This document shows, piece after piece, positions 1 to 11,100 of a stretch of 37,614 nt of DNA. The DNA lies in the NCBI RefSeq assembly GCF_009649785.1, contig NZ_WJOK01000037.1, forward strand, positions 1 through 37,614, written 5' to 3'. Source of the DNA: Agrobacterium tumefaciens (lineage in GTDB: Bacteria; Pseudomonadota; Alphaproteobacteria; Rhizobiales; Rhizobiaceae). Position numbers and translations under genes: made by a program. Below the pieces are notes generated by a model. That model was not told the origin of the DNA, ran no database searches, and saw only the letters and a program-made list of their open reading frames with translations. Position 1 is the stretch's first letter. Each line of letters opens with the position of its first letter.

Positions 1-303
1 ATAGACATAACCGAGATCGGCGTGGCCGTCGCCGCGACGCGAGGGCGTACCGACCGCGATGAAGACGACATCGGCATTGGCAACCGCGGAGGAGAGATCG
101 GTGGTGAAGCTCAATCGGCCCGCCTTGGCGTTGTTGGCAACGATGACTTCCAGACCCGGTTCGAAGATCGGGATATGGCCGCTTTTCAGCGCTTCGATCT
201 TCTCCGGCATCTTGTCCACGCAGATCACGTCATGGCCGAAATCGGCAAAACACGCACCGGAAACAAGGCCGACATAACCGGCACCGATCATCACTATCCG
301 CAT
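1..303 (-). CDS. ugd: UDP-glucose 6-dehydrogenase, N-terminal part (cut by window edge)
   Basis: The first 101 codons are present; the rest lies left of the window. The protein should oxidise UDP-glucose to UDP-glucuronate with two NAD+ in the cytoplasm, supplying sugar nucleotides for surface polysaccharides (rkpK/ugd of rhizobia). The N-terminus is a classic NAD-binding Rossmann fold: strand MRIVMI followed by GAGYVG at residues 7-12, with the family-typical GACFADFGHDV after it and VGTPS near residue 86. The ATG at 303 is preceded by AAGGAAGAAG, a good ribosome binding site, and no earlier start is needed. It reads away from the divergent EamA gene. galE in this window is another nucleotide-sugar gene but lies 18 kb away, so no operon is implied. 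The family call is strong; the physiological polysaccharide is not determined by the sequence. Confidence 0.93.
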   Translation of the reverse strand, partial: MRIVMIGAGYVGLVSGACFADFGHDVICVDKMPEKIEALKSGHIPIFEPGLEVIVANNAKAGRLSFTTDLSSAVANADVVFIAVGTPSRRGDGHADLGYVY

Positions 304-679
304 TCTTCTTCCTTTCGGTTCGTGAGGCGATGTTCGCGCAGCAAGCTTCAGGCGAAATCAGCGGGTGCAATCACACCACATTGTTTAGCCGCCTTCACGC
401 TTGCCGCCAAGCGCCACGATCAACACGGGCTAACCTCTTTCCGTGACGGTGATATGATGGCGTCGACGGGACAAATTTGCCGCACCTTGCGGCCATCTGC
501 ATCGATGCGGTCGGATCGGGTGTTTTTGCGGCTTTTGCGGCTTGCACTCATAGGTAGCCGGGTCTAGCCATAGGGTGAGGATCAAATCTGCCAGACTGTC
601 TGTCCCTTAAGGGGCGTCCGGGTTGCTTTAAGCGGCCGGGGTGCGCTTTGCGTTGCGGTCGCTGTTCGGGGAAGTTCAA
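304..679. other. Divergent intergenic region between ugd and the EamA gene
   Basis: No convincing gene is seen in these 376 bases. They must hold the ugd promoter (leftward) and the promoter of the EamA-yqjG pair (rightward), but I could not assign -35/-10 boxes with confidence. A short perfect palindrome, CCCTTAAGGG, lies at 604-613 upstream of the EamA gene and could be an operator or chance. Confidence 0.5.
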
Positions 680-1567
680 ATGCAAAAGGGTTTTCTGCTC
701 GGTCTGTTCGCTTATGCGACCTTTTCCCTGGGCGATGCCACGATCAAGTCGCTTGGATCACAGATCAGCGTTTTCGAGATCGGCTTTTTCAGCATCCTGT
801 TTTCCGGCATCTTCATCTTCTTCAGCAAGCCGCGTGAGGAAAGGTGGCGTGAATTCTGGCGCATGAGCCGTCCGTTTGCGGTGCACGGGCGGGCGATTTC
901 CGGCCTGTTCGCCGGTATTCTCGGTATCTATGCCTTCACCACCATTCCGCTGGCCGAAGCCTATGCGCTGATCTTTCTCTCACCGTTGTTTGTGACAGTG
1001 CTGTCGGCTGTCGTATTGAAGGAAGATATAGGGCCATGGCGCTGGGCGGCCGTTCTGGCCGGCATCGTCGGTGTTCTGCTCGTCGTGCGGCCCGGCTTCA
1101 AGGCGCTGGAACTCGGGCACGTCGCAGCCATCGGTGTCGCATTCCTGGCGGCGATGACCATCGTGCTGCTCCGCTCGCTTGCGGGCAAGGAGAAGCGCAC
1201 CTCGATAATGGGCGTGCTTTTGGTCTACGGCCTCACCTTCAACGGCATTGCCTCGATTCCCGAGTTCGTCATGCCCAATCTGCACCAGTTCGCCGCCTTT
1301 GCCTTCATCGGCCTCTGCACGGCGACGGGACAGATAACGCTGCTCGTCGCAACACGTATCGCGCCGGCCAGCCAGATTGCACCCTCGCATTATTCTCAGA
1401 TCCTCTGGGCCGTGGCGATCGGCATGACTTTCTTCCACGAATATCCGGATGCGATCGCGGTGCTTGGGCTGGGTGTCATCGCCGCATCGGGACTTCTGAC
1501 GATGATCCGCGAAAGGGTCAGGCTCGGCACAGTTCGCTGGAATCCGTTTTTCCGCAATCGGCTTTGA
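680..1567 (+). CDS. EamA/DMT-family transporter (RhaT-like permease)
   Basis: A 295-residue inner-membrane protein with about ten hydrophobic segments arranged as two EamA repeats, typical in length and layout of the drug/metabolite transporter superfamily. Recognisable pieces are the N-terminal helix with SLGDATIKSLG, the end of repeat one (PLAEAYALIFLSPLFV then VLKEDIGPWRW and VGVLLVVRPG), and the equivalent second repeat ending AASGLLTMIRER. The substrate cannot be predicted. I chose ATG 680 because GGGGAAG lies seven bases upstream; a GTG at 641 in the same frame would add 13 residues but has no good ribosome binding site. The yqjG-like gene follows 105 bases downstream on the same strand without an obvious terminator, so co-transcription is possible. 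Confidence 0.85.
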   Translation: MQKGFLLGLFAYATFSLGDATIKSLGSQISVFEIGFFSILFSGIFIFFSKPREERWREFWRMSRPFAVHGRAISGLFAGILGIYAFTTIPLAEAYALIFLSPLFVTVLSAVVLKEDIGPWRWAAVLAGIVGVLLVVRPGFKALELGHVAAIGVAFLAAMTIVLLRSLAGKEKRTSIMGVLLVYGLTFNGIASIPEFVMPNLHQFAAFAFIGLCTATGQITLLVATRIAPASQIAPSHYSQILWAVAIGMTFFHEYPDAIAVLGLGVIAASGLLTMIRERVRLGTVRWNPFFRNRL

Positions 1568-1672
1568 AGTCATCCATCGATCGGAAACAGTGCGTCAACC
1601 GAAGCGCGGCTTGTGGGGTGGGTGCAGACGGCCCCATAAGCTTTTCATCGATAGATGAATGGAGAGCCCAAA

Positions 1673-2653
1673 ATGCTCGTGGATGGAAAGTGGACCGCCG
1701 AATGGCACCCGGTGCAGGCGACCGACAAGAAGGGTGGTTTCGTTCGCCAGACATCCGGCTTCCGCAACTGGGTAACGTCTGATGGTTCAGCAGGCCCGAC
1801 GGGAGAGGGCGGTTTCAAGGCCGAGGCTGGGCGCTATCATCTCTATGTCGCGCTGATTTGTCCATGGGCCTCACGCACGCTGATCGGCCGCAAGCTCAAG
1901 AAGCTCGAGGATGTCATTTCGGTCTCAATTGTGGAGCCGGCGCTCTCCGACGAGGGTTGGAAATTCGGCGATTATCCAGGTTCGGATCGCGACGGGCTGA
2001 ACGGCTTCGCTTATATGCACGAAGCCTATACCAGCGCCGATCCGCATTATACCGGCCGTGCCACCGTTCCGGTTCTTTGGGACAAGAAGACGAAAACCAT
2101 CGTCAACAACGAATCCGCCGACATTCTCCGCATGCTGAATTCCGGTTTCGGCGATCTGGCCGATAACGGCATCGATCTTTATCCGGAAGATCTGCGGGAC
2201 GCGATTGATGCGCTCAACGACCATATCTATCCCCGCCTCAACAACGGTGTCTACAGAACCGGTTTTGCCACCACCCAGCTTGCCTATGAGGAAGCCTTTG
2301 CCGACGTCTTCGCGACACTTCAGGAACTTGAAACTCGCCTGGCATCAGGCGGTCCCTTCCTCTTCGGCGATCGCCTGACGGAAACGGATGTCAGGCTTTT
2401 CGTGACGCTGGTGCGTTTCGATGCCGCCTATTACGGCCTCTTCAAGTGCAACCTTCGCCGCATTGCCGACTATCGGGCCCTGCAGGCCTATATGATGCGG
2501 GTGCTAAACATTCCGGGCGTGCGTGACACGGTCAATATCGACCACATCAAGCGCGGTTATTATTCGATCAAGGCGCTCAATCCGACCCGGATCGTGCCGG
2601 TCGGCCCCGATCTGCCGGGGCTTGACGAGGTTTCCATCGGCGGCACTGTGTGA
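1673..2653 (+). CDS. yqjG: Glutathionyl-hydroquinone reductase (xi-class glutathione transferase, YqjG/ECM4 family)
   Basis: A 326-residue cytoplasmic enzyme that closely follows E. coli YqjG in length and motifs. Family members reduce glutathionyl-hydroquinones with glutathione. The catalytic cysteine is Cys63 in the xi-class motif CPWA, preceded by RYHLYV. TVPVLWDKK and NNESADILRM form the glutathione-binding thioredoxin-like half, and the all-helical C-terminal half contains LTETDVRLFVTLVRFD and a terminal NIDHIKRGYY stretch. The start at 1673 is preferred over an in-frame ATG at 1655, because GGAGAG sits between the two at ideal spacing for 1673. Its stop is only four bases from the stop of the convergent LysR gene, leaving no room for a separate terminator. 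Confidence 0.92.
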   Translation: MLVDGKWTAEWHPVQATDKKGGFVRQTSGFRNWVTSDGSAGPTGEGGFKAEAGRYHLYVALICPWASRTLIGRKLKKLEDVISVSIVEPALSDEGWKFGDYPGSDRDGLNGFAYMHEAYTSADPHYTGRATVPVLWDKKTKTIVNNESADILRMLNSGFGDLADNGIDLYPEDLRDAIDALNDHIYPRLNNGVYRTGFATTQLAYEEAFADVFATLQELETRLASGGPFLFGDRLTETDVRLFVTLVRFDAAYYGLFKCNLRRIADYRALQAYMMRVLNIPGVRDTVNIDHIKRGYYSIKALNPTRIVPVGPDLPGLDEVSIGGTV

Positions 2654-2657
2654 ATAT

Positions 2658-3560
2658 CTAGGCCGGCTTGCCGACCTGATCGAGAAGCCATGCCTGGAAG
2701 GCGCGGGCAAGGACATTGTCCTGCCGCCCTTCCGGCAGGGCAACATAATAGCTCTTGTCGGTTTGCAGTGGAATGTCGAAGACGATTTCGAGACGGCCGG
2801 AGACGAGTTCCGCCTCGATCAGATATTTCGGCAGAAGGGCAAAGCCAATGCCGCTTATGGCTGCTTCAATGATCATCGAAAACTGGTCGAAACGGCTGCC
2901 TCTATAGGCATTCTCCGCCGTTACCCCATTCATCTCCAGCCACTCAGTCCATAGTTTCGGCCGTGTGGTCACGTGCAGCAACGGTTGTCGGTTAAAATCC
3001 TCCGGCTCTCTCATTCCCGCGCGCTGAAGCAGAGCGGGGCTGGCGACCGGCACGATCACTTCGTTGCATAAAAAGGTGCAGGTGCCGTGCGCCCAGACCG
3101 GCTGGCCGTAATGGATGGCGAGGTCGAAACCTTCCTCATCGAAATCGAAAGGGTGCGAGCGCGAGCCGATGGTGATGGTCATTTCCGGGTTGGCGTCGAT
3201 GAAGCGGTGCAGACGCGGCATCAGCCAGCGGCTGCCGAAGGTTGGCAGGGTGGCGACGGAAAGTGATGCATGAGATGTTCCGGCCGAGACCGCGCGCACC
3301 ATCAGCTGTTCGGATTGCTGCAACAGGCGCCGCACGTCTGGCAGGAATTTGCGACCCGCTTCCGACAGGACGACGCGCCGGCGGATGCGTTCGAAAAGCT
3401 GCATTCCGGTCTGCGCCTCGAGTTCGCCGATCTGCCGGCTGACCGCACTTTGCGTGAGGTTGAGTTCTTCCGCCGCACGGGTAAAATTCCCATGCCTTGC
3501 GGCACACTCGAATGCTTGCAGGGTTACGATATCAGGGACCAGTCTTCTGCGCGGATCCAT
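2658..3560 (-). CDS. LysR-family transcriptional regulator (GcvA-like)
   Basis: A 300-residue LysR-type regulator of normal length. The N-terminal winged helix-turn-helix spans about residues 12-70 (TLQAFECAARHGNFTRAAEE, then LTQSAVSRQIGELE). An effector-binding domain of the periplasmic-binding fold follows from about residue 95, with GFDLAIHYG and the late GIGFALLPKYLIE segments typical of the GcvA/AmpR subgroup. The gene is divergent from the aldehyde dehydrogenase gene across 215 bases. This is the usual arrangement for a LysR regulator and its target, so control of amaB is a reasonable inference. A candidate operator lies at 3605-3623. The inducer is unknown; a lysine breakdown intermediate would fit the neighbour. 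Confidence 0.92.
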   Translation of the reverse strand: MDPRRRLVPDIVTLQAFECAARHGNFTRAAEELNLTQSAVSRQIGELEAQTGMQLFERIRRRVVLSEAGRKFLPDVRRLLQQSEQLMVRAVSAGTSHASLSVATLPTFGSRWLMPRLHRFIDANPEMTITIGSRSHPFDFDEEGFDLAIHYGQPVWAHGTCTFLCNEVIVPVASPALLQRAGMREPEDFNRQPLLHVTTRPKLWTEWLEMNGVTAENAYRGSRFDQFSMIIEAAISGIGFALLPKYLIEAELVSGRLEIVFDIPLQTDKSYYVALPEGRQDNVLARAFQAWLLDQVGKPA

Positions 3561-3604
3561 ACCATTCTCGCATCAACTTACCCGCTTTCCTCATTGGAAA
3601 AGGG

Positions 3605-3623
3605 TCATTATGGCCATATATGA
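3605..3623. promoter_or_regulatory. Candidate LysR operator (palindrome in the divergent promoter region)
   Basis: The 10-base palindrome TATGGCCATA at 3609-3618 is flanked by TCAT on the left and ATGA on the right, one base off perfect symmetry. It contains a T-N11-A core (T3608 to A3620) as expected for a LysR box. It lies 45 bases upstream of the LysR start and about 150 upstream of amaB. This rests on position and symmetry only. Confidence 0.35.
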
Positions 3624-3775
3624 TTACGGGAAAGAATGGAATGGTGTTTTGCCGGCTTCGACGGAGGCGCCGTTTCACAAAATGATAAATTCGGGGAAAG
3701 AACAGCGACGGGAGTTGAAAGCGCCGTATCAAAAACGGCCTTTCCTCCCCTTTGAGCCAAAAAGGATAATTTGAC

Positions 3776-5305
<1,530 letters not shown>

Positions 5306-5350
5306 ATCGCTTCGCAAGTTTGCGCGTTCGATAGCGATATTGATCCATCA

Positions 5351-5386
5351 TGCCGGTGCGGCCAGTCCGCACCGGCATTCGTCTGT
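5351..5386 (+). terminator. Intrinsic terminator after amaB
   Basis: A perfect 11-bp stem, TGCCGGTGCGG (5351-5361) with CCGCACCGGCA (5367-5377), and a five-base loop CCAGT. A moderately T-rich tail TTCGTCTGTT follows. It sits 46 bases after the amaB stop. Confidence 0.7.
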
Positions 5387-5435
5387 TAAGCAGGCTTGGT
5401 AATGCTTCCTGCGATGATTTGCGGGAAAGAGGCGT

Positions 5436-5472
5436 CTCTGCGGAATTTTATTCCCGCAATATCGCTGATATT
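5436..5472. promoter_or_regulatory. Symmetrical elements upstream of ssuA (possible operator)
   Basis: Two adjacent dyads lie about 100 bases before ssuA: a GCGGAAT..ATTCCCGC pair around 5440-5459 and AATATC-GCT-GATATT at 5458-5472. They are suitably placed for a regulator of the transport operon, but no known binding consensus was matched. Confidence 0.25.
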
Positions 5473-5562
5473 GAATTATCCTCTCTCTATCGTTTTCATC
5501 GAAAACCCTAGCATTGCTCCATATCGCAAACCGGCCCCAGGGGTCGGCGACAAGGAGCTAAA

Positions 5563-6516
5563 ATGCCAGCCATTACCCGTCGTGCCCTCTCCGCCAGTTT
5601 TCTTGTTGTCGCTGCATTGTCCGTTCTGCCCTTGCAGGCGCAGGCGGCGGAAGAGCTGAAGATCGGTTATCAGAAAACCGGCCTGCCGGTGATCGCGAGG
5701 CAACAGGGCGTCATCGAAAAGGCGCTTGAGGCCAAGGGCGTCAAGGTTTCGTGGGTCGAATTCACCGCAGGCCCGCCGCTGGTGGAGGCCTTGAATGTTG
5801 GCTCCATCAATGTCGGTTGGACGGGCGATGCGCCGCCAATCTTCGGTCAGGCCGCCGGTTCGGCCATCGTTTACGTTGCGGCTCTTCCCTCGAACGGTAA
5901 AGGTGAGGCGATCTTCACCAAGCCCGAGAGCGGTATAAAGTCGGTTGCCGATCTGAAGGGCAAGAAGGTCGGCGTCGGCAAGGGCACAAGCGCCCACAAT
6001 CTGCTGGTGGCGGCAATTGAGAAGAACGGCCTGAAATTTAGCGATATCGACGTGGTCTATCTCAGCCCGGCTGACGCGGCGGCAGCCTTTGCCAGCGACA
6101 AGATCGACGCCTGGGCCGTCTGGGATCCGTTCTATGCAATTGCCGAGACGCGCTATAAGCCCGTCACTCTGGCCCGCACCAGCGAGGTTCTCAATGTGAG
6201 TACCTATTTCCTCGCCAACCGCGACTATGCCAAATCCCATGCCGACACCATCAATATAACGCTTGATGCCCTGGGCGAGGCGGCCAAATGGTCCGCCGCC
6301 AACCGCGACAAGGTTGCGGCAGCCCTGCATGAGGTGACAGGTGTACCGCTGGAAGCGCAGACGCTGGCTGCGAACCGTTCGGAATTCGGTATTTCGAAAA
6401 TCGATGACAAGATCATTGCCAGCCAGCAGGAAACTGCCGACCGCTTTTATCGCCTGGGCCTGATCCCTAAGCAGATCAGCATCAAGGATGCCGTCTGGTC
6501 AGGCGCCACCAACTGA
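5563..6516 (+). CDS. ssuA: Aliphatic sulfonate-type ABC transporter, periplasmic binding protein
   Basis: A 317-residue exported solute-binding protein of the SsuA/TauA/NMT1 fold. The N-terminus is a clear signal peptide: basic TRR, then a hydrophobic stretch to about residue 22, then AQAAEE with probable cleavage after AQA. The mature part starts with LKIGYQKTG and contains the family's GWTGDAPPIF and KGKKVGVGKGTSAHNLL segments and WAVWDPFYA near residue 187, as expected for SsuA. It should deliver alkanesulfonates or similar sulfur compounds to the SsuC/SsuB membrane complex. AAGGAG precedes the ATG. It is first of three genes, with ssuC 23 bases downstream. The exact ligand (sulfonate, taurine or a sulfate ester) cannot be fixed from sequence. 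Confidence 0.88.
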   Translation: MPAITRRALSASFLVVAALSVLPLQAQAAEELKIGYQKTGLPVIARQQGVIEKALEAKGVKVSWVEFTAGPPLVEALNVGSINVGWTGDAPPIFGQAAGSAIVYVAALPSNGKGEAIFTKPESGIKSVADLKGKKVGVGKGTSAHNLLVAAIEKNGLKFSDIDVVYLSPADAAAAFASDKIDAWAVWDPFYAIAETRYKPVTLARTSEVLNVSTYFLANRDYAKSHADTINITLDALGEAAKWSAANRDKVAAALHEVTGVPLEAQTLAANRSEFGISKIDDKIIASQQETADRFYRLGLIPKQISIKDAVWSGATN

Positions 6517-6539
6517 TCCCGGATACGGAGGGCTTCGCG

Positions 6540-7319
6540 ATGAGCATCAGAAGGCGTATCGAGGCTGGAAGCATCACGGGCTGGTTGCTTCCTGCCATCA
6601 TTCTTGCCGGCTGGGAGCTTGCTGCCCGCGTCGGTCTCATTTCGGCAAACGTCCTGCCGGCTCCCTCTGCCGTCGCGGAAGCCTTCTGGCGGCTTTTGCT
6701 TTCAGGGGAACTCATCGCCAATATCGGTGTCAGCTCCGCTCGCGCTCTGGCCGGTTTCGCCGTTGGCGGCGCGATTGGTTTCATCTTCGGGCTGGCCAAC
6801 GGACTGTCGCGGTTTTCCCGCAGCTTTACCGACACGACGCTGCAGATGATCCGCAACATCCCGCATCTGGCGCTCATTCCGCTCGTCATCCTCTGGTTCG
6901 GCATCGACGAGGAGGCAAAGCTTTTCCTCGTGGCACTCGGAGTGTTTTTCCCCATCTACATCAACACGCTGCTCGGCATTCAGGGGGTCGATCCGCAACT
7001 GGTGGAGATGGGGCGTACCTATGGCATGTCGCCCTTCACCCTGTTCCGGCGAGTGATCCTGCCCGGCGCGCTGCCGTCCATTTTCACCGGCCTGCGTTAT
7101 GCGCTCGGCATCATGTGGCTGACGCTTATCGTGGCGGAAACAATTTCCTCCTCTTCCGGCCTCGGCTACATGGCCATGCAGGCGCGCGAGTTCCTGCTGA
7201 TCGATGTCGTCGTGCTGTCGATCCTTATTTACGCGCTTCTTGGCAAGCTGGCGGACAGTTTCGCCCGCTTCCTCGAAAGCATCTTCCTGCAGTGGCATCC
7301 AGCCTTCAAGAAAGTCTGA
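6540..7319 (+). CDS. ssuC: Sulfonate-type ABC transporter permease
   Basis: A 259-residue inner-membrane permease of the BPD_transp_1 type with about six membrane helices. The first is at residues 14-32 and the core domain lies at about 65-245. The coupling (EAA) loop is visible as VEMGRTYGMSPFTLFRRVILPGA near residues 155-177, where it would contact SsuB. The downstream GLRYALGIMWLTLIVAE and GLGYMAMQARE segments are characteristic of SsuC. GGAGGG precedes the ATG. ssuB begins eight bases after the stop, so the three genes form an operon. Confidence 0.92.
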   Translation: MSIRRRIEAGSITGWLLPAIILAGWELAARVGLISANVLPAPSAVAEAFWRLLLSGELIANIGVSSARALAGFAVGGAIGFIFGLANGLSRFSRSFTDTTLQMIRNIPHLALIPLVILWFGIDEEAKLFLVALGVFFPIYINTLLGIQGVDPQLVEMGRTYGMSPFTLFRRVILPGALPSIFTGLRYALGIMWLTLIVAETISSSSGLGYMAMQAREFLLIDVVVLSILIYALLGKLADSFARFLESIFLQWHPAFKKV

Positions 7320-7327
7320 GGTAACCC

Positions 7328-8155
7328 ATGTCGACCAGCAATGTTACGACGTTGAGACGCCCCGATGCCCCATCATCCTCCCCTTCCGGGGCAGAGACCA
7401 AGGTTGAACAGCGCGGCAAGCAGAACGACAGCAAGGTCGCTTTCAGCTTCCGCAATGTGACAAAGACCTTTGGCGATAAACCGGTTCTGCGCGGCATCGA
7501 TCTCGATGTGCGGGAAGGCGAGTTTCTGGCTATTATCGGCAAGAGTGGATGCGGCAAGAGCACGCTTCTGCGTATCTTGGCCGGTCTTGATGCGCCCACA
7601 AGCGGCACCGTTTCGAAAGACGCATCGAGCCGCACTCGCATGATGTTTCAGGAGCCGCGCCTTCTGCCATGGGAGCGCATCGCAAACAATGTATCCGTGG
7701 GCCTGACCGGCATCGCCAAAGGTGAGGCGGCGAACGAGCAGGCGCTTGCCATTCTCGAAGAGGTTGGGCTAAAGGACCGGGCGGGCGAGTGGCCCTATGT
7801 CCTGTCTGGAGGCCAGAAGCAGCGCGTGGCGCTGGCACGCGCGCTGGTGGCGCATCCGCAAATTCTGGCGCTGGATGAACCCCTCGGGGCGCTAGATGCG
7901 CTCACCCGCATCGAAATGCAGCTTCTGCTGGAGCGCATCTGGCGCAAGCAGAAATTCACCGCCGTTCTCGTTACGCACGATGTTTCGGAAGCCGTCGCAC
8001 TTGCAGACCGCATCGTCGTGATTGATGAGGGGCGCATCGCCCTTGATCTCGATGTGAAACTGCCGCGTCCGCGCCGACACGGCACCCCGGAATTCGCGCG
8101 GCTTGAAGAGCAGGTTCTGAACCAGCTTTTCGGTCGTGGTGAAATCGGTGGGTGA
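7328..8155 (+). CDS. ssuB: Sulfonate-type ABC transporter ATP-binding protein
   Basis: A 275-residue ABC ATPase energising SsuC. It has an extended N-terminus of about 35 polar residues before the ATPase core. The Walker A motif GKSGCGKST is near residue 76, the Q-loop is [11 protein letters not shown], the signature is LSGGQKQR, Walker B is ILALDEP with the D-loop GALDALTR, and the switch histidine is in [13 protein letters not shown] lies before the ATG. No monooxygenase (ssuD/tauD/ssuE) gene is next to this operon. The gene ends 43 bases before the convergent putA stop, with a strong hairpin between. Confidence 0.93.
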   Translation: MSTSNVTTLRRPDAPSSSPSGAETKVEQRGKQNDSKVAFSFRNVTKTFGDKPVLRGIDLDVREGEFLAIIGKSGCGKSTLLRILAGLDAPTSGTVSKDASSRTRMMFQEPRLLPWERIANNVSVGLTGIAKGEAANEQALAILEEVGLKDRAGEWPYVLSGGQKQRVALARALVAHPQILALDEPLGALDALTRIEMQLLLERIWRKQKFTAVLVTHDVSEAVALADRIVVIDEGRIALDLDVKLPRPRRHGTPEFARLEEQVLNQLFGRGEIGG

Positions 8156-8164
8156 TGTGATGGA

Positions 8165-8188
8165 CCGGCAGGGTCGAGACCCTGCCGG
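8165..8188. terminator. Perfect hairpin between convergent ssuB and putA
   Basis: CCGGCAGGGT-CGAG-ACCCTGCCGG is a 10-bp perfect GC-rich stem with a tetraloop, midway between two converging genes. Neither side has a T-tract, so it is not a textbook intrinsic terminator. It may still stop or protect both transcripts. Confidence 0.55.
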
Positions 8189-8198
8189 AACCAGATAA

Positions 8199-11100
8199 TC
8201 AGCCGATGCTCATCAGGCTGGCATTGCCGCCGGCAGCCGTTGTGTTGACGCTGACGGAGACTTCTTCCACCAGCCAGTCGAGATTGTAGGGCTGGGTTTC
8301 ACGGTCAAGCGCTTCCGTCGTGGCGGCCTGAACCAGAACCAGAGGACCGGGCAGGGCGGCGATTTTCTTGTTGATCGCAACGACACGTTCCGCATCGCCC
8401 TCGATCAGCGCGCCGGCGAACGGTGCGGATTTTTCCCAGCTGTCAGCCCATGTGATGCGCGAGGTGACGGTTGCCGGCAATCCGTAGATCGACTTTTCCA
8501 GCCCCGACGCATTATCGATAACGACCGAGTTGCCGGTGGCAAGCGCTGCCGCAAGCTGGCGATAGAGCCCTTGCTCCGTGGCCGGAATAAGCAGCACCTT
8601 GCCGCGCGGATGCAGCGCATAGACGTTGCGTTCGCCGACTGGGCCTGCCAGTTCGGTTTCGAAACCGAGGCCGGATAGGGCTGCGGCCTGTCTTGCGGCT
8701 TCGGCTGCAACGCTCTGGCCGTTTTCATCCAGCCAGCGGGCGAGATCGACAGCCGCCTGGTCCTGCTGGCTGGCAACGCGGTCGATCTTCGGCGCGGTTT
8801 GTGTGACGCGGCCGAGATAGAGCGGACCGCCCGCCTTGGGGCCGGTGCCGGAGAGGCCTCGCCCGCCAAAGGGCTGGACGCCGACCACGGCGCCGATGAT
8901 GTTGCGGTTCACATAGAGATTACCGGCCGCGACGCGCGACAGGACATGCTGGATGGTATCGTCAAGACGCGTATGCAGGCCGAAGGTCAGGCCATAGCCG
9001 GTGGCGTTGATCTCGTCGATCAGCCGGTCGAGATTGTCGCGCTTGAACCGGATGACGTGCAGCACCGGCCCGAAGACCTCTTTCTTAAGATCGGCGAGCG
9101 ATTTCATCTCGATGATTGTCGGTGGCACGAAGGTGCCCTTGCCGGTTTCGCCGGCAAGCGAAATCTGCTCGATCCGGTGGCCGAGTGCGCGCATGCTGTC
9201 AACGTGTTTTTCGATGATGCCTTTAGCTTCAGCGGTGATCACGGGGCCGACATCGACGGAAAGGCTATCGGTGCGCCCGATGCGCAATTCGTGCAGCGCG
9301 CCCTTCAGCATCGTCAGGGTGCGGTCGGCCACATCTTCCTGCAGGCAGAGAATGCGAAGCGCCGAGCAACGCTGGCCGGCACTGTCGAAGGCAGAGGCGA
9401 TGACGTCGGCGACGACCTGCTCGGCAAGCGCTGAGGAATCGACGATCATGGCGTTCTGGCCGCCGGTCTCGGCAATCAGGGGAACGGGCTGGCCGTTTGC
9501 GAGAACCCGGCCTGCGAGTTGACCCTGGATGAGCCGCGCCACTTCAGTGGATCCGGTGAACATCACACCCGCCGTGAGCGCTGAGCCGACTAGTGCCGCA
9601 CCGGTCTTGCCGTCACCTGGCAGAAGCTGCACGGCGTCCTGCGGAACGCCTGCCTCATGCAGCAGGCGTACCCCCTGCGCGGCGATCAACGGGGTTTCTT
9701 CGGCGGGCTTTGCCAGTACCGGATTACCGGCAACCAGTGCTGCCGTTACCTGGCCGATGAAGATGGCAAGCGGGAAGTTCCACGGGCTGATGCAGACGAC
9801 CGGGCCGAGCGGTGTCTCGTTGGCCTTGAAGGTCTTCCGGGCTTCCGCTGCGTAATAACGCAGGAAGTCAATCGCTTCGCGCACCTCGGCAATGGCGTTC
9901 GGCATGGATTTTCCGGCCTCGCGCATGATGAGGCCAAGCAGGGCCGGCATTTCGGCCTGCATCCGGTCGGCAGCGCGCTCCAGGCAGGCGGCGCGCTCCT
10001 CGACCGGCGTGGAAGACCAGTTGGAGGCTGCGGCCCGTTGCATTGCCGCCTCGACATCGGCCTCTGTCGGTTCGGTTACATAGCCGACGACATCATTGTG
10101 GTCGCCGGGATTGAGGACCGGGCGTGTCTTTCCGCCTGCATGCGGTGCTGCGGCTTTCCATTCCGTCGTCGCACCTGCCTTAAGGACGTTGTCCAGCGCG
10201 GCAAGTGCCGTTTCATTCGAAAGATCGAGGCCGGCGGAATTTGCCCGTTCGGGGCCGAAGAGACCAGCGGGTGCAGCAATGCGGTCGTGCCGTGCGCCGG
10301 GAACGGGGTAAGCCTTGACCACGGTGACCGGATCTTCCAGCAGGGAAGCCACCGGCACGGCGGGATCTGCTATGCGGTTGACGAAGGAGGAGTTCGCGCC
10401 GTTTTCCAGCAGACGGCGGACGAGATAGGCAAGCAGCGTCTCGTGGGTGCCAACAGGCGCATAAAAGCGGCAGGGACGATCGAGCTTTTTCTTGCCGACG
10501 ACTTCGCTGTAAAGCGGTTCGCCCATGCCGTGCAGGCACTGGAACTCGTAATCACCGAGTTTGAAGTCCGGACCAGCGAGATGGTAGATGGTAGCCATGG
10601 ACTGGGCGTTGTGGGTCGCAAATTGCGGGAACACGACGTCACGCGCGGCAAGCAGCTTGCGGGCGCAGGCGATATAGGAGACATCCGTGTGCACTTTGCG
10701 GGTGAAGACCGGGAAGTCTTCCAGCCCGTCCACCTGTGCGCGCTTGATCTCCGCATCCCAGTAGGCGCCCTTGACAAGACGCACCATGATGCGGCGACCG
10801 GCACGTTGGGCGAGATCGATGATGTAGTCGAGAACAAAGGGGCAGCGGCGGCCATAGGCCTGCACAACGAAGCCTAGGCCGTTCCAACCGGCAAGATCCT
10901 TGTCGAGCGCCAGTTCCTCCAGAAGATCGAGCGACAGTTCCAGCCGGTCGGCTTCCTCGGCGTCAATGTTGAGGCCGATATCGTATTTCTTGCTGAGCAG
11001 CATCAGGGATTTCACACGCGGCAGAAGCTCCGCCATTACCCGCTCTGCCTGCACACGGGCATAACGCGGATGCAGGGCCGAAAGCTTGATGGAAATTCCG

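Noticed and set aside
22..567. Long plus-strand open frame at the left edge
   Set aside because: It lies opposite the ugd coding sequence, which has a clear Rossmann motif and ribosome binding site; the plus-strand translation has no recognisable features.
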